Positions 1-9,910 are shown, counted from the stretch's first letter. The stretch: DNA of 64,000 nt from Parvibaculaceae bacterium (GCA_029209985.1 JARGNZ010000004.1:62001-126000); one strand, 5' to 3'. Numbers and translations: made by a program. Notes: generated from the sequence alone by a model not told the origin.

Positions 1-710
1 CCAGTCAATACCCTGCTGCTGCACGGGAATTGCCGGATGTTGGCTATTTCCGTCGTCTATCTGCAGAGCCGATTGTGGCACTCTCTCCGACGCTCGTTTT
101 GGCTTCAGACCAAGCAGGGCCTCCTGAGGTGTTGGAGCAAATCGCAGGTGCGGGCATTCGTGTTGTGCATGTGCCCGAATTGAAGTTGGGCGCGGACATT
201 GGTGAGAAAGTGCGCCAAGTGGCGGGTGTGCTTGATCGTAAGGCAGAGGGCGATGTGCTTGCTGCGGACATTGATCAACAAATGTCTACTTTGTTGCGGG
301 ATGTGGCGGCTGCTACGAGTGCAAAGCCGCGTGTTGTGTCATTGATGTCGATGGGTAACGGTGCATTTCAAGCAGCAGGACAACATACAATTGCGAACCA
401 CTTGATTGAGTTGGCGGGTGGTGAGAATGTTTTTGCGGAGATGGAAGGGTATAAGCCCATTGCACAAGAAGCGATGATTGCGGCTGCCCCTGATATTATT
501 CTTGTCCCGTCGCATTTGCTTGATCGGACAGGCGGGCTTTCTGGGTTTAAGGAAAACCCTGGCATTGCGCAAACACCTGCTGGAAAGACGGATAAGGTGC
601 TCGTTGTGGATAGTGGTAGTTCCTTGGGCTACGGACCGAGATTTCCACAGGCAGCAAGAAATCTTGCTCACATTTTTCATCCAGAGATCCCAGAAAATTC
701 TGCTGAATAA
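1..710 (+). CDS. hmuT: Heme ABC transporter periplasmic binding protein, 5' end outside window
   Basis: This gene is open from the left edge (reading frame begins at base 3) to a TAA at 708-710, so its signal peptide and N-terminal lobe lie outside the window. The visible part is the rest of a periplasmic-binding-protein fold of the BtuF/HmuT type: it starts in the conserved stretch SQYPAAARELPDVGYFRRLS and continues through SPTLVLAS and a C-terminal lobe ending near FHPEIPENSAE. HmuT proteins capture heme in the periplasm and hand it to the HmuUV permease/ATPase. The two genes that follow are exactly those partners, on the same strand, which is the main reason to call heme rather than another siderophore or corrinoid. 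A TTG at 30 is in frame but lies inside the conserved domain and is not the real start. Confidence 0.88.
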   Translation, partial: SQYPAAARELPDVGYFRRLSAEPIVALSPTLVLASDQAGPPEVLEQIAGAGIRVVHVPELKLGADIGEKVRQVAGVLDRKAEGDVLAADIDQQMSTLLRDVAAATSAKPRVVSLMSMGNGAFQAAGQHTIANHLIELAGGENVFAEMEGYKPIAQEAMIAAAPDIILVPSHLLDRTGGLSGFKENPGIAQTPAGKTDKVLVVDSGSSLGYGPRFPQAARNLAHIFHPEIPENSAE

Positions 711-751
711 CGGTACGCCGCACAGAATTCGATCTGACGAAAGTTGTCTCA

Positions 752-1864
752 ATGTTTGATCATGTGATGTCTGTTTTGAACATTTGGGGATCATTGAAGC
801 GCTTCCTCGCACAAAACCGTGAGCGGTCTGGCTGGCTTATGTTGGTCTCGTCGCTTGCGGTTTTGTTTGGTGTTTTAGTGATTGCCGCCGGTGCGGGCGC
901 TATGCACATTAGTGCCTCTAAGATCATTCAAATTCTTATGAACTTAATTCATCTCGGTGACGTTGACATGGTTAGCCAAGCTGAGACTGCTGTGTTTCTC
1001 AATATTAGATTGCCTCGCGTTTTGTTTGGTGCGATCGCGGGCGCTGCCTTAGCGGCTGCAGGGGCTGCAATGCAGGGTCTGTTTCGCAACCCCCTCGCTG
1101 ACCCTGGATTGATTGGTGTGTCGTCTGGTGCTGCTTTGGCGGCTGTTGCCACAATCATTTTTTGGACAACGATTGCGTCGGGTGTTTCTGCGGACTTTCT
1201 CCCCTACGTCTTGCCTGTTATGGCCATGGTAGGGGGCATCTGTGCGGTCTTCATTGTGTATCGATTGGCTGTAAAAGATGGGGTGGTGCATGTCGCGACT
1301 ATGTTGCTTGCGGGCGTGGCGCTGAATGCTTTGGTTGGTGCTTTTATTGGCCTTGCCTTTTTTATGGCTGACGATCAGCAATTGCGTGACATCAACTTTT
1401 GGATGTTGGGGTCATTAGCCTCGGCGCGGTGGTCTATTATGTTGCCGGTCGTTATATGCGCGCTCATTCCCTTGGTTTTCATTTCGATGCAAGCACGTAC
1501 GCTGAATGCCTTTTTGCTGGGCGAGCGGGAGGCTCATTATTTGGGCTTTAATGTTGAAAAGTCGAAACGCTTCCTTCTTCTTTTGGCCGCGGCGCTCACC
1601 GGTGGGATTGTCGCTTTTGCGGGCATGATTGGGTTCATTGGACTTGTGGTGCCCCACATCATCCGAATGATTATTGGTCCTGATCATCGCTGGCTGCTGC
1701 CGAATGCGATGGTTCTCGGCGCTACGTTGATGGTGCTGGCGGACTTGTTGGCGCGTACGGCGGTGGTGCCGGCTGAATTGCCTCTTGGTGTTGTGACCAG
1801 CGCTTTGGGTGCCCCGTTTTTTATCTGGTTACTCTCTAGCGGAAAGGCTCGGATGTCAGGATGA
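752..1864 (+). CDS. hmuU: FecCD-family heme/iron ABC permease
   Basis: This is an integral inner-membrane permease of about 370 residues, the usual size of FecCD/BtuC-type permeases that form homodimers with about ten membrane helices each. The family hallmarks are visible: IRLPRVLFGAIAGAALAAAG near residues 88-107, then MQGLFRNPLADPGLIGVSSG, and GGIVAFAGMIGFIGLVVPHI near residue 290. It lies 41 bases after hmuT and its TGA overlaps the hmuV ATG, so the three genes form one operon for heme import. The first ATG (752) has only a weak ribosome-binding site. An in-frame ATG at 767 is an equally possible start and would shorten the protein by five residues. Confidence 0.92.
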   Translation: MFDHVMSVLNIWGSLKRFLAQNRERSGWLMLVSSLAVLFGVLVIAAGAGAMHISASKIIQILMNLIHLGDVDMVSQAETAVFLNIRLPRVLFGAIAGAALAAAGAAMQGLFRNPLADPGLIGVSSGAALAAVATIIFWTTIASGVSADFLPYVLPVMAMVGGICAVFIVYRLAVKDGVVHVATMLLAGVALNALVGAFIGLAFFMADDQQLRDINFWMLGSLASARWSIMLPVVICALIPLVFISMQARTLNAFLLGEREAHYLGFNVEKSKRFLLLLAAALTGGIVAFAGMIGFIGLVVPHIIRMIIGPDHRWLLPNAMVLGATLMVLADLLARTAVVPAELPLGVVTSALGAPFFIWLLSSGKARMSG

Positions 1865-2640
1865 TTGAAGCTCGCCAAATCTCAGTAAGCCTGGGTCAAC
1901 GCCCAGTTCTCCACGATGTTTCCGTTGAAGTGTCTCCGGGGGAGGTGGTGTCACTGCTTGGTCCCAATGGTGCCGGCAAATCAACTCTGTTGAGTGTTTT
2001 GGCAGGTGGACTACGGCCTGCCAGTGGGGCGGTGACGCTGGACGCGTTTCCATTGGAGCAATTTGATGCGTCATCCTTGGCGCGTAGGCGTGCCGTTTTT
2101 TCTCAGCAGCAGGGACTTAATTTCGGGTTTCAGGTGCGAGAAGTGGTTGCGCTTGGGCGCTCTGGCCACCTGGGGCGTCATGATGACGATCAAGCGATTG
2201 ATGGGGCTTTGGAAGAAACGGGTGCGGCTCATTTGGCGGGGCGATCATTTCAGGCGTTGTCGGGTGGGGAGAGGCAGCGTGTTCACCTCGCGCGGGTTGT
2301 GGCGCAAATCTGGCCGGGAGAAAATGCTTCTGCTGAGGCGGGGCGGTTTCTCTTATTAGATGAGCCGACAAATAATTTAGACCTTGCCCATCAGCACGGG
2401 ATGTTGACCTTGGCGCGTAAATTGGCGCAACGAGGGATCGGCGTCTTGTGCGTTTTGCATGACCCTAATTTAGCGGCTCTTTATTCAGACCGGGTTGTCT
2501 TGATGGAAAATGGCCGGATACAAGCGGCTGGCACCCCTCGCGACGTCTTGCGGCCTGACCTGCTTGAGGCTGTGTATGGGCTGGCTGTTAATGTTTTGGA
2601 CCACCCTAATCGTAATTGCCCCCATATTATCCCTGCTTAG
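1861..2640 (+). CDS. hmuV: Heme ABC transporter ATP-binding protein
   Basis: This is a cytoplasmic ABC ATPase of 259 residues that energises the HmuU permease. The Walker A GPNGAGKST is near residues 34-42, the signature LSGGERQR near 138, and Walker B LLLDEPTNNLDL near 162. The closing region resembles HmuV proteins, with GTPRDVLRPDLLEAVYG near the end. The start ATG overlaps the hmuU stop (ATGA at 1861-1864), the typical sign of translational coupling. Heme specificity is inferred from the neighbours; the ATPase alone could also serve a siderophore system. Confidence 0.92.
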   Translation: MIEARQISVSLGQRPVLHDVSVEVSPGEVVSLLGPNGAGKSTLLSVLAGGLRPASGAVTLDAFPLEQFDASSLARRRAVFSQQQGLNFGFQVREVVALGRSGHLGRHDDDQAIDGALEETGAAHLAGRSFQALSGGERQRVHLARVVAQIWPGENASAEAGRFLLLDEPTNNLDLAHQHGMLTLARKLAQRGIGVLCVLHDPNLAALYSDRVVLMENGRIQAAGTPRDVLRPDLLEAVYGLAVNVLDHPNRNCPHIIPA

Positions 2641-2990
2641 TTTAGTTTCCCGTAGCGCACGCTCTTCTCATAGGGCGGATTTGTAACTGTGCCGGAAGTC
2701 CTGTGATGGTCTGCCGGGCCGTGAGCTTTTTTGAGCCTTAACTACACTGAATTTATGTGAAGAAATATTATTCACATGGGATTGAAAGTAATAGCAACGA
2801 CTGTTATGTGTCTTTTGTAATTTATTTGACCGTTTAGATGGCTGATGGTGCCCGGATTGTGGAAAATCCTTGTATTTTTCATGGCTGGTTTGTACGACCT
2901 GTACTCGCTTCTGTTGGCTTTGACCGTATTGGACATGCGTTTTCCAACTTTGTTTGGTGAATGTGTATCAATCAAATCGTGAGACTTAGC
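2641..2990. other. 350-base gap between hmuV and cysD; no gene seen
   Basis: No open frame here looks like a protein. The middle is AT-rich (about 2740-2830), as expected of a promoter region for cysDNC. It holds a perfect seven-base inverted repeat at 2755-2777. I see no convincing intrinsic terminator for hmuV and no recognisable riboswitch. Confidence 0.5.
2755..2777. promoter_or_regulatory. Inverted repeat ATGTGAA-N9-TTCACAT upstream of cysD
   Basis: Two perfect seven-base arms (2755-2761 and 2771-2777) are separated by nine AT-rich bases, about 215 bases before the cysD start. The half-sites look like CRP/FNR halves (TGTGA/TCACA), but the TGTGA to TCACA spacing is 11 rather than 6, so a normal CRP site is not supported. 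It could be an operator for another dimeric regulator. Confidence 0.3.
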
Positions 2991-3899
2991 ATGTCGATTG
3001 ATCCCCTAAATAATCTGCGTCAGCTTGAAGCTGAAAGCATTCACATCATTCGCGAAGTGGCAGCGGAATTTAAGAATCCGGTGATGCTCTATTCAATCGG
3101 GAAAGATTCCTCGGTTATGTTGCATTTGACCATGAAAGCCTTTTATCCCTCTAAGCCGCCGTTCCCGCTGTTGCATGTGGACACGACTTGGAAATTCAAG
3201 GAAATGATCAAGTTTCGCGATGACACGGTGAAGCGTTTGGGGCTGAACTTGATTGTTCATTCCAATCAAGAAGGCATTGAGAAGAATATCAATCCGTTTG
3301 ACCATGGTTCATCTGGCTATACGCATATGATGAAAACTGAGGCTCTGAAAGAAGCCTTGGATAAATATGGTTTTGACGCGGCCTTTGGTGGCGCGCGCCG
3401 GGATGAAGAAAAATCACGAGCCAAAGAGCGTGTGTTCTCTTTCAGAAACAGTTCTCATGGTTGGGACCCGAAAAACCAACGCCCAGAATTGTGGAACACT
3501 TATAATGCTCGGATTGCGCAGGGTGAGAGTATTCGTGCTTTCCCATTGTCTAACTGGACTGAGTTGGATATTTGGCAGTACATCCTCAACGAAAACATTC
3601 CAATTGTGCCGCTTTATTTTGCCGCGCCGCGCCCTGTGGTGGAGCGCGAAGGCATGTTGATTATGGTTGATGATGAGCGCATGCCTATTTTGCCCGGTGA
3701 GACGGTTGAAGAGCGCCAAGTTCGCTTCCGCACACTTGGGTGTTATCCGTTGACGGCGGCTTTGGAATCGGATGCCGATACTCTTCCAGCTATCGTGCGT
3801 GAAATGTTGATCGCTCGGACATCAGAACGCGAAGGTCGCTTGATTGACCACGATGATTCTGGGTCTATGGAGAAGAAAAAGCGTGAGGGGTATTTCTGA
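2991..3899 (+). CDS. cysD: Sulfate adenylyltransferase subunit 2
   Basis: CysD is the catalytic subunit of ATP sulfurylase, which makes adenosine 5'-phosphosulfate from sulfate and ATP with the GTPase CysN. The PP-loop motif [13 protein letters not shown] is near residues 34-46, and the rest follows the family ([16 protein letters not shown] near 131, then RTLGCYPLT). I use the ATG at 2991 rather than the in-frame ATG at 2961 because it gives 302 residues, the length of E. coli CysD, and begins at the conserved N-terminus. The stop overlaps the cysNC start by one base (TGATG at 3897-3901). Confidence 0.95.
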   Translation: MSIDPLNNLRQLEAESIHIIREVAAEFKNPVMLYSIGKDSSVMLHLTMKAFYPSKPPFPLLHVDTTWKFKEMIKFRDDTVKRLGLNLIVHSNQEGIEKNINPFDHGSSGYTHMMKTEALKEALDKYGFDAAFGGARRDEEKSRAKERVFSFRNSSHGWDPKNQRPELWNTYNARIAQGESIRAFPLSNWTELDIWQYILNENIPIVPLYFAAPRPVVEREGMLIMVDDERMPILPGETVEERQVRFRTLGCYPLTAALESDADTLPAIVREMLIARTSEREGRLIDHDDSGSMEKKKREGYF

Positions 3900-5806
3900 T
3901 GGATCTCAAAACTCAATTGACGAGTGATAAGTCGGTTACCGATTACATCCTCTCTCAGGAAAATAAAGACCAATTGCGTTTTCTAACGTGCGGTAGTGTG
4001 GATGATGGTAAGTCAACGCTTATCGGTCGTTTGCTGTTTGATACGAAATTGATTTTTGAAGACCAGCTTGCTGCGTTGGAAAAAGACAGCGTCAAGCACG
4101 GCACAGTTGGTGAAGATATCGATTTGGCATTGCTTGTGGATGGCTTGGAAGCGGAACGCGAGCAAGGCATTACGATTGATGTCGCGTATCGGTTTTTTGC
4201 GACAGACAAGCGCAAGTTTGTTGTGGCTGATACGCCGGGCCACGAACAATACACACGCAATATGGCCACCGGTGCGTCAACCGCTGATTTGGCTGTGTTG
4301 TTGGTTGATGCGCGGGCTGGCTTGATGCCTCAAACACGTCGCCATGCCTACATTGCTTCGCTGCTCGGCATTCGTCATGTTGTTTTGGCGGTGAATAAAA
4401 TTGATCTGGTTGAGTTTTCGCAAAAACGCTTCAACGAAATTTCTGAAGCCTTTAACGAGTTTGCAGCCGATTTCGGTTTTACCACTCAAATCGCTATTCC
4501 TATGTCGGCGCGCTACGGCGATAACGTCACGATCAAGAGCGAGAGCATGCCTTGGTATGGTGGCAAAACGCTGTTGGATCACTTGGAAACTGTAGAAGTC
4601 GCCGGGACTGACCTTGAGGGTCCGTTCCGCTTTCCTGTACAATGGGTGAACCGTCCGAACCTCGACTTCCGTGGCTTTTCTGGCACGGTGGCTGGTGGCT
4701 CTGTCAGTGTTGGGGACCCGATTGTGGTGCCGACCTCTGGGCAGACCAGCACGGTTAAACGGATCATTACGCCTCATGGAGATGCAGACGCGGCGGGTGC
4801 TGGTGAAGCTATTACATTGCAGTTGAATGATGAGATTGATATCTCTCGCGGAGATTTGCTCAGCGGTGACAATGACCGTCCTGATGTTGCAGACCAGATG
4901 GCCGCTCATTTGATTTGGATGTCTGAAGAAGCTTTGATGCCGGGGCGGCGTTATTTGTTGAAAATTGGGGGAGCTACTGTTTCGGCTTCGATCACTGACA
5001 TTAAATATCAAGTTGATATCAACAGCTTTGAACATTTGGCGGCCAAGAAGTTAGACTTGAATGAAATTGCTGTATGTAATTTCTCTCTTGCGAAGCCACT
5101 TTCATTCGATCCGTATAAAGATAACCGACATACAGGTAGCTTTATTCTGATTGATCGGTTGAGCAATGCAACTGTAGCGGCGGGTATGATTGCTTTCCCA
5201 CTGCGCCGGGCGACCAATATTCATTGGCAAGCCTTGGAAGTGGATAAGAATGCACGTGCAGAAGCTAAGCAGCAAAAACCGGCTGTGCTTTGGTTCACGG
5301 GTTTGTCTGGTTCGGGCAAATCGACTGTTGCGACATTGCTTGAGAAAAAACTGCACGACTTGGGCAACCATACATATGTGCTTGATGGCGATAATGTACG
5401 GCATGGCTTGAACCGCGACTTGGGCTTCTCTGATGAAGATCGGGTGGAGAATATCCGCCGGGTGTCGGAAGTGTCTAAGTTGATGACGGATGCGGGCTTG
5501 ATTACGCTGGTTTCCTTTATTTCTCCCTTCCGTTCTGAGCGGCGCATGGCGCGGGATGCGATGGGCGACGGCGAATTTGTCGAGATTTTTGTGGATACGC
5601 CTATTGATGATTGTCGCAAGCGTGACCCTAAAGGTTTGTATGCAAAAGCTGACCGTGGAGAGATTAAAAACTTCACCGGTATCGACAGCCCTTACGAGGC
5701 ACCAGAAGAAGCCGAAATTCATCTGAAAACTGTTGGGCGCTCGGCTGAAGAGTTGGTAGAGGAAATCTTTGCGTATCTGGCAAGCAATGGATACATCCGA
5801 GGCTAA
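3899..5806 (+). CDS. cysNC: Bifunctional sulfate adenylyltransferase subunit 1 / adenylylsulfate kinase
   Basis: This 635-residue protein joins two steps of sulfate activation. Residues 1 to about 440 are the CysN GTPase (P-loop GSVDDGKST at 32-40, [15 protein letters not shown] near 105, NKIDL near 164), which drives CysD. The C-terminal part is an APS kinase (P-loop GLSGSGKST near 466-474, then [16 protein letters not shown]), which makes PAPS. Fused cysNC genes are common in alphaproteobacteria. The gene is coupled to cysD and ends just before an intrinsic terminator, so cysD-cysNC appears to be a complete two-gene operon. Sulfate reduction genes are not in the window. PAPS may also feed sulfation of polysaccharide, but nothing here proves that. 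Confidence 0.95.
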   Translation: MDLKTQLTSDKSVTDYILSQENKDQLRFLTCGSVDDGKSTLIGRLLFDTKLIFEDQLAALEKDSVKHGTVGEDIDLALLVDGLEAEREQGITIDVAYRFFATDKRKFVVADTPGHEQYTRNMATGASTADLAVLLVDARAGLMPQTRRHAYIASLLGIRHVVLAVNKIDLVEFSQKRFNEISEAFNEFAADFGFTTQIAIPMSARYGDNVTIKSESMPWYGGKTLLDHLETVEVAGTDLEGPFRFPVQWVNRPNLDFRGFSGTVAGGSVSVGDPIVVPTSGQTSTVKRIITPHGDADAAGAGEAITLQLNDEIDISRGDLLSGDNDRPDVADQMAAHLIWMSEEALMPGRRYLLKIGGATVSASITDIKYQVDINSFEHLAAKKLDLNEIAVCNFSLAKPLSFDPYKDNRHTGSFILIDRLSNATVAAGMIAFPLRRATNIHWQALEVDKNARAEAKQQKPAVLWFTGLSGSGKSTVATLLEKKLHDLGNHTYVLDGDNVRHGLNRDLGFSDEDRVENIRRVSEVSKLMTDAGLITLVSFISPFRSERRMARDAMGDGEFVEIFVDTPIDDCRKRDPKGLYAKADRGEIKNFTGIDSPYEAPEEAEIHLKTVGRSAEELVEEIFAYLASNGYIRG

Positions 5807-5831
5807 ACCTTGATGCTTTTAGACAAAATTG

Positions 5832-5862
5832 GGGGAGCTGCTTTCGGGCGGCTCCCCTTTTT
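5832..5862 (+). terminator. Intrinsic terminator after cysNC
   Basis: A GC-rich stem (GGGGAGC at 5832-5838 with GCTCCCC at 5851-5857, extended by inner GC pairs) is followed directly by five T's. It lies 25 bases after the cysNC stop and before the GIY-YIG gene. Confidence 0.88.
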
Positions 5863-5899
5863 GTTAAGGTGCCGTGTTGATGGCTAGAGAGGACAGGGC

Positions 5900-6172
5900 G
5901 TGTCAGACGCAAAGAGCTGGTATCTCTATATATTGGAATGCGCGGGCAAGCGGCTTTACACAGGTATTGCCGTGGATGTTGAGGCTCGGTTTCAAGCGCA
6001 TGTGATGGGCAAAGGAGCGCGGTTTACGAAGGCGTTTAAGCCGACACGGATCGCTTATGTTGAGCCACATGCAGATAGAAGTGCGGCCAGTAGTGCTGAA
6101 CATGCCATGAAGAAATTGAGCGCAACACAGAAGTGGGCGTTGATCCGCAGTTACAGCACAACAAGCGAATGA
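5900..6172 (+). CDS. GIY-YIG nuclease-fold small protein
   Basis: This 90-residue protein has the GIY-YIG fold of the YhbQ type. WYLYILECAGKRLYTGIAVD near residues 6-25 carries the two signature strands (YLYIL and YTGI), and EARFQAH with a later EHAMKKLSA follows. Members are single-domain proteins that resemble the UvrC N-terminal nuclease; their cellular role is not settled. The start is GTG (5900) after a GGACAGG-like site. It lies 93 bases after cysNC, past a terminator, so it is probably expressed separately. It converges with the epimerase gene four bases downstream. Confidence 0.85.
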   Translation: MSDAKSWYLYILECAGKRLYTGIAVDVEARFQAHVMGKGARFTKAFKPTRIAYVEPHADRSAASSAEHAMKKLSATQKWALIRSYSTTSE

Positions 6173-6175
6173 TAT

Positions 6176-7231
6176 TTACGCGGGGCCGTTATATCCGCGA
6201 TACCAATCGACAAAGTTTTTTACACCGACTTCAATTTCAGTGTCCGGTTTGAAACCTGTATCGGCGATGAGGTCATCTACGTCGGCCCACGTTGCGTGCA
6301 CGTCTCCAGGCTGCATGGGCATCATATTTTTTTCGGCTTTTGTCCCGATGGCATCTTCTAGGGTGGTGATCAGTTTCATTAACTCAACGGGTTGGTTGTT
6401 GCCAATATTGTAAAGTTTATATGGTGCGCGACTTGTGCTTGGGTTTGGTGTGTCGCTCGACCAAGTCGGATCCCCGGTTGGCTTTTTGTCCATCACCCGC
6501 ACGACGCCTTCGATGATGTCATCGATATAGGTGAAGTCGCGCTGCATGATCCCATTGTTATACACGTCAATGGGATGGCCTTCTAAAATGGCCTTGGTGA
6601 ATTTGTAGAGAGCCATATCAGGGCGGCCCCATGGACCATATACGGTGAAAAACCGTAGGCCAGTGGTTGGGAGGCTATAGAGATGGCTATAGGTGTGGGC
6701 CATTAACTCATTTGCCTTTTTACTCGCAGCGTAGAGGCTTACAGGATGGTTGACCGGATCATTCACTGAGAATGGCATTGTGGTGTTTGCGCCATAGACC
6801 GAACTGGACGATGCGTAGACGAGATGCTGGGTGCCGAAATGTCGGCAGCCTTCCAGAATGTTTCCGAAACCGACGAGGTTGGCGTCGATGTAGCTTTCAG
6901 GGTTCTCAATGGAATAGCGCACGCCTGCTTGCGCGGCGAGGTTGACGACAATGGGAAAATTGTATTTTTCAAACAAAGCCCGCATTGCTGGGCGATCTGC
7001 GAGGTCGCCGCGGATGAAGGTAAAGGCCGTGTTTGATTGGCCTGTCGCTTCAGGGGCCAATCGGTCTAGGCGGCTTTCTTTGAGGCGGGGGTCATAGTAG
7101 TCGTTCACATTGTCGATGCCGACAACTGTATGCCCTTCGGCTAAAAGGCGGCGGCTTAAATGAAACCCAATGAACCCTGCTGCACCTGTGACCAAAATAG
7201 GTTGGCCTTTGATCTGGGAAAGTAAGCTCAT
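6176..7231 (-). CDS. UDP-glucuronate 4-epimerase-type SDR protein
   Basis: This extended short-chain dehydrogenase (351 residues) fits the LpsL/CapI family, which interconverts UDP-glucuronate and UDP-galacturonate for capsule, LPS or exopolysaccharide. NAD-binding TGAAGFIGFHL is at residues 15-25, the ID-NVNDYYDPRLK segment typical of these epimerases at 39-51, and the SSSSVYG with YAASK catalytic pair (Tyr167, Lys171) follows. Its substrate would come from Ugd, whose gene is at 20172-21479. Substrate is inferred from resemblance; a UDP-glucose 4-epimerase is less likely given the NDYYDPRLK signature. Confidence 0.85.
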   Translation of the reverse strand: MSLLSQIKGQPILVTGAAGFIGFHLSRRLLAEGHTVVGIDNVNDYYDPRLKESRLDRLAPEATGQSNTAFTFIRGDLADRPAMRALFEKYNFPIVVNLAAQAGVRYSIENPESYIDANLVGFGNILEGCRHFGTQHLVYASSSSVYGANTTMPFSVNDPVNHPVSLYAASKKANELMAHTYSHLYSLPTTGLRFFTVYGPWGRPDMALYKFTKAILEGHPIDVYNNGIMQRDFTYIDDIIEGVVRVMDKKPTGDPTWSSDTPNPSTSRAPYKLYNIGNNQPVELMKLITTLEDAIGTKAEKNMMPMQPGDVHATWADVDDLIADTGFKPDTEIEVGVKNFVDWYRGYNGPA

Positions 7232-7311
7232 GGGTATCTCTATCTGTTCGGCGTGTTTGAGGGTTGTGCGTGTCTGGTGTGTCAGTCAGATGATGGGCGT
7301 AAGGGCTGCGT

Positions 7312-8316
7312 TTAAGCAATTCCAGCGCGTAAGAGGTCATGCATATGAATGAAGCCAACTGGCTGGCCGTCCGCGACCACAAAAAAGCTGGTGATGCCGG
7401 TGGTGTTGAGAAGCTGTAGGGCTTCGGCGGCAAGCAAAGTGGGGGGGATGGTTTTTGGGGCTTTGGTCATCACTTCGCCGGCTGTTTTGGACAGGAAGTC
7501 TGGGCTCATATGGCGGCGCAAATCGCCATCTGTGATGACGCCGAGTAATTTATTTTCATCATCGACAATGCCGAGCGCCCCGAGGCTTTTTTCCGTCATG
7601 CGTGGCAGGGCTTCTGACATCAGCATATCCGCTGGGGCGAGGGGCAGCTCTTTGCCTTTGTGCATCAGCTCGCCGACATGGGCCAACATGGCGCCGAGTT
7701 TTCCGCCGGGGTGAAAGACTTTATAGTCCTCAGCGCTGAAGCCACGCTTTTCTAGGAGGGCAATCGCAATGGCGTCCCCTAAAGCTATTTGCATGGTGGT
7801 GGACGTGGTGGGGGCAAGGCCGTTCGGGCAGGCTTCTTTTGCTTCGGGCAGTTCTAATAAAATGTCGGCTGCTTGGCCCAAGGGGCTGTCAGCTTTTGAG
7901 GTCATTGAGATGAGAGGAATGCCGAAGCGTTTCGTGTAGATGATGATGTCGGTTAGTTCTGATGCGCCGCCGGACCACGAGAGGGCAAGGACGGCATCAT
8001 CTGGTGTGATCATGCCCATGTCCCCATGGCTTGCTTCGCCCGGATGCACAAATTGTGTGGGGGTACCCAGAGAGGCCATGGTCGCGGCAATTTTGTGCCC
8101 GACGTGCCCGCTTTTCCCCATTCCGGTAATGATGACCCGTCCTTTGATGCTGGCCAGCGTTTCGATGCACGTGCTGAAAGGGGCCTCTAGGGAGGCTTCC
8201 AAAGCTTGCAGACCGGCAATCTCTAAGGCCAAAGTGCGGCGCGCGCTTGTGATATGGGCGCTGCTTGCGGAGGCGCTTGGTGAGACAATGGGTGGTTTGG
8301 ACGGCGTATCGGACAT
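7312..8316 (-). CDS. kdsD: Arabinose-5-phosphate isomerase (KpsF/GutQ family)
   Basis: KdsD converts ribulose 5-phosphate to arabinose 5-phosphate, the first step of Kdo synthesis for LPS and some capsules. The 334 residues show a SIS sugar-isomerase domain (VIITGMGKSGHVGHKIAATM at 61-80, HPGEASHGDMGMI near 91) and two C-terminal CBS domains (about 215-334), the standard architecture. It is on the minus strand in tandem with the epimerase gene (80 bases apart) and diverges from the AGE-family gene, sharing a 185-base promoter region with it. Such genes outside the kdsA/kdsB neighbourhood are often linked to capsule loci, as here. Confidence 0.92.
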   Translation of the reverse strand: MSDTPSKPPIVSPSASASSAHITSARRTLALEIAGLQALEASLEAPFSTCIETLASIKGRVIITGMGKSGHVGHKIAATMASLGTPTQFVHPGEASHGDMGMITPDDAVLALSWSGGASELTDIIIYTKRFGIPLISMTSKADSPLGQAADILLELPEAKEACPNGLAPTTSTTMQIALGDAIAIALLEKRGFSAEDYKVFHPGGKLGAMLAHVGELMHKGKELPLAPADMLMSEALPRMTEKSLGALGIVDDENKLLGVITDGDLRRHMSPDFLSKTAGEVMTKAPKTIPPTLLAAEALQLLNTTGITSFFVVADGQPVGFIHMHDLLRAGIA

Positions 8317-8501
8317 GTTTGGGTCTTTACTCTAGCTGGACTCTCGGTGGGTAAGTATGGGGAGCTTATACCATGTTTTTGCGAATAGCATTTGCGCATT
8401 ATGCGTTCTGGGCCGCAAATTTGGTGTCAAAATGATGTCGCGCGGTGTGATCTCCATGTTAGACCTAAAAGGGCATCGGCTTAGGTAGCAGGAAGGTTTA
8501 C

Positions 8502-9707
8502 ATGGTCGCTTTAGATCAGTCGCATTTGACAGGCGAAGCGTTGCGCACATGGTTGGCGCAAAGCTTTTTGCCCTTTTGGGCCGAGCATAGCTTTGATGCC
8601 AGTTGCGGCGGCTTTCATGATCGCCTGACCCTAGATTTTGAGGTGATGCCGGTTGGGTATAAGCGCCTGCGCGTCCAAGCCCGTCAGATATTTGTCTTTT
8701 CTCATGCCCATCAGTTGGGTCTGTATCCTGAGGGCCTTGAGCTGGCACAACGCGGGGTGGCATTTTGCCTTGCACATGGTTGGGCTGCGGATGAAGGGGG
8801 CTGGGTCTTCAAAGTGTCCCCGGATGGGCGCACTGTGGTTGATGGGACGCGCGATCTTTATTGTCAGGCTTTCATGATTTTTGCGCTGGCGTCTTACTAT
8901 GAGGCCAGCGGCGATCAGGCGGTCCTTGAGTGGATTGAGCGCACGGTTACCTTTGTTGAAAAGCATATGCAGGACGCTGTGCATGGGGGGTATCAGAATG
9001 TGTTCCCAGTGGTGGCTAGAGGCGCGCAGAGTTTTCCCCGGTTGCAAAACCCTCATATGCATTTAACGGAAGCGTTGCTGGTGGCAGCGCGGGCGACGGG
9101 GCGCTCTGATTATTTGCGTAAGGCTGGTGCGCTGGTTGATTTGTTTTTCGCTAGGTTTCTCAAAACGGATGACGGCTTGTGCGGAGTTGTTGAATATTTC
9201 GACGAAGCCCTGACGCCGCTGGCTGGTGAGGCGGGTGCATGTAGTGAGCCGGGACATTTGTTCGAGTGGGTTTGGATTGTGCAGCTTTATCAAAAGTTGA
9301 TGGGGAAGTCGGGACTTTCCGTTGAACTTCAGCAGGCGTTGGATGAAGGCATGAGGCGCGGTTTGGACCAGCGCCCGGGCACTGTGGCGGCATATTTTGA
9401 TGAGGTGTCGCTCTCGGGTGAGGTGTTGAAGTCTGACAAACGCTTGTGGCCTCAAACCGAGGCGCTCAAATCGCTTTGCGCGGGCTATGAAGGCACCCAA
9501 GGGGCTGTGAAGGCTGAGTATGGGGCGCGTGCCCAAGGGCAATTGGCCATGATGATGGAAGTGTACCGGGCGGGGTTAGACGTTCCGGCTTTCCACGAAC
9601 ATCTTGATGCGCAGGGACATGTGCTTACGAATTACTATCCTATCAGCTCGCTGTACCATTTGTTCTTGTGCTTTTCAGAGTATCTGCGGGTATTTTCGCA
9701 GGACTAA
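8502..9707 (+). CDS. AGE-family sugar epimerase/isomerase
   Basis: This 401-residue protein belongs to the N-acylglucosamine 2-epimerase / mannose isomerase family of (alpha/alpha)6 barrels. Family positions visible are RQIFVFSHAHQLGLY near residues 62-76, NPHMHLTEALL near 184 and EPGHLFEWVWIVQLYQ near 246, which carry the conserved histidines. Family members act on N-acetylglucosamine, mannose/fructose, cellobiose or mannose 6-phosphate; the sequence alone does not decide which. Its place in a polysaccharide locus with gmd suggests a role in supplying mannose-type precursors, which is inference. No membrane segment or signal peptide is seen. Confidence 0.82.
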   Translation: MVALDQSHLTGEALRTWLAQSFLPFWAEHSFDASCGGFHDRLTLDFEVMPVGYKRLRVQARQIFVFSHAHQLGLYPEGLELAQRGVAFCLAHGWAADEGGWVFKVSPDGRTVVDGTRDLYCQAFMIFALASYYEASGDQAVLEWIERTVTFVEKHMQDAVHGGYQNVFPVVARGAQSFPRLQNPHMHLTEALLVAARATGRSDYLRKAGALVDLFFARFLKTDDGLCGVVEYFDEALTPLAGEAGACSEPGHLFEWVWIVQLYQKLMGKSGLSVELQQALDEGMRRGLDQRPGTVAAYFDEVSLSGEVLKSDKRLWPQTEALKSLCAGYEGTQGAVKAEYGARAQGQLAMMMEVYRAGLDVPAFHEHLDAQGHVLTNYYPISSLYHLFLCFSEYLRVFSQD

Positions 9708-9779
9708 CGACCAATTGTTGGTTTGTTAAAGACTGATTAAGACAATGGCTTTGGTATGGTAGGGCAAAGGTATGGCGAG

Positions 9780-9838
9780 GCACGAGGTTTCGCGCTAGTT
9801 TAGCATTCGTTAAACGCTGTGGGTCTCGTGCGGTTTTT
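9780..9838 (+). terminator. Probable terminator after the AGE-family gene
   Basis: Perfect seven-base arms GCACGAG (9780-9786) and CTCGTGC (9825-9831) enclose a second small hairpin (GTTTA...TAAAC) and are followed by GG and five T's (9834-9838). The structure is larger than a simple intrinsic terminator but ends like one, 73 bases after the stop codon. Confidence 0.6.
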
Positions 9839-9910
9839 AAGTGATGCTGTGCCTGTGTCGATGTGAATTTATTTGGGCCTGCGTTAGGGTGATCGGAAAT
9901 TCTTCAGAAT

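Noticed and set aside
2755-2777. Classic CRP or FNR site upstream of cysD
   Set aside because: Half-sites match but the spacing (11 bases between TGTGA and TCACA) does not fit either protein.
2772-2975. 67-codon minus-strand frame before cysD
   Set aside because: AT-rich promoter-like DNA, no ribosome-binding site, no domain; better explained as regulatory DNA.
4277-5035. 252-codon antisense frame inside cysNC
   Set aside because: Shadow of a well supported gene; no start site or domain.
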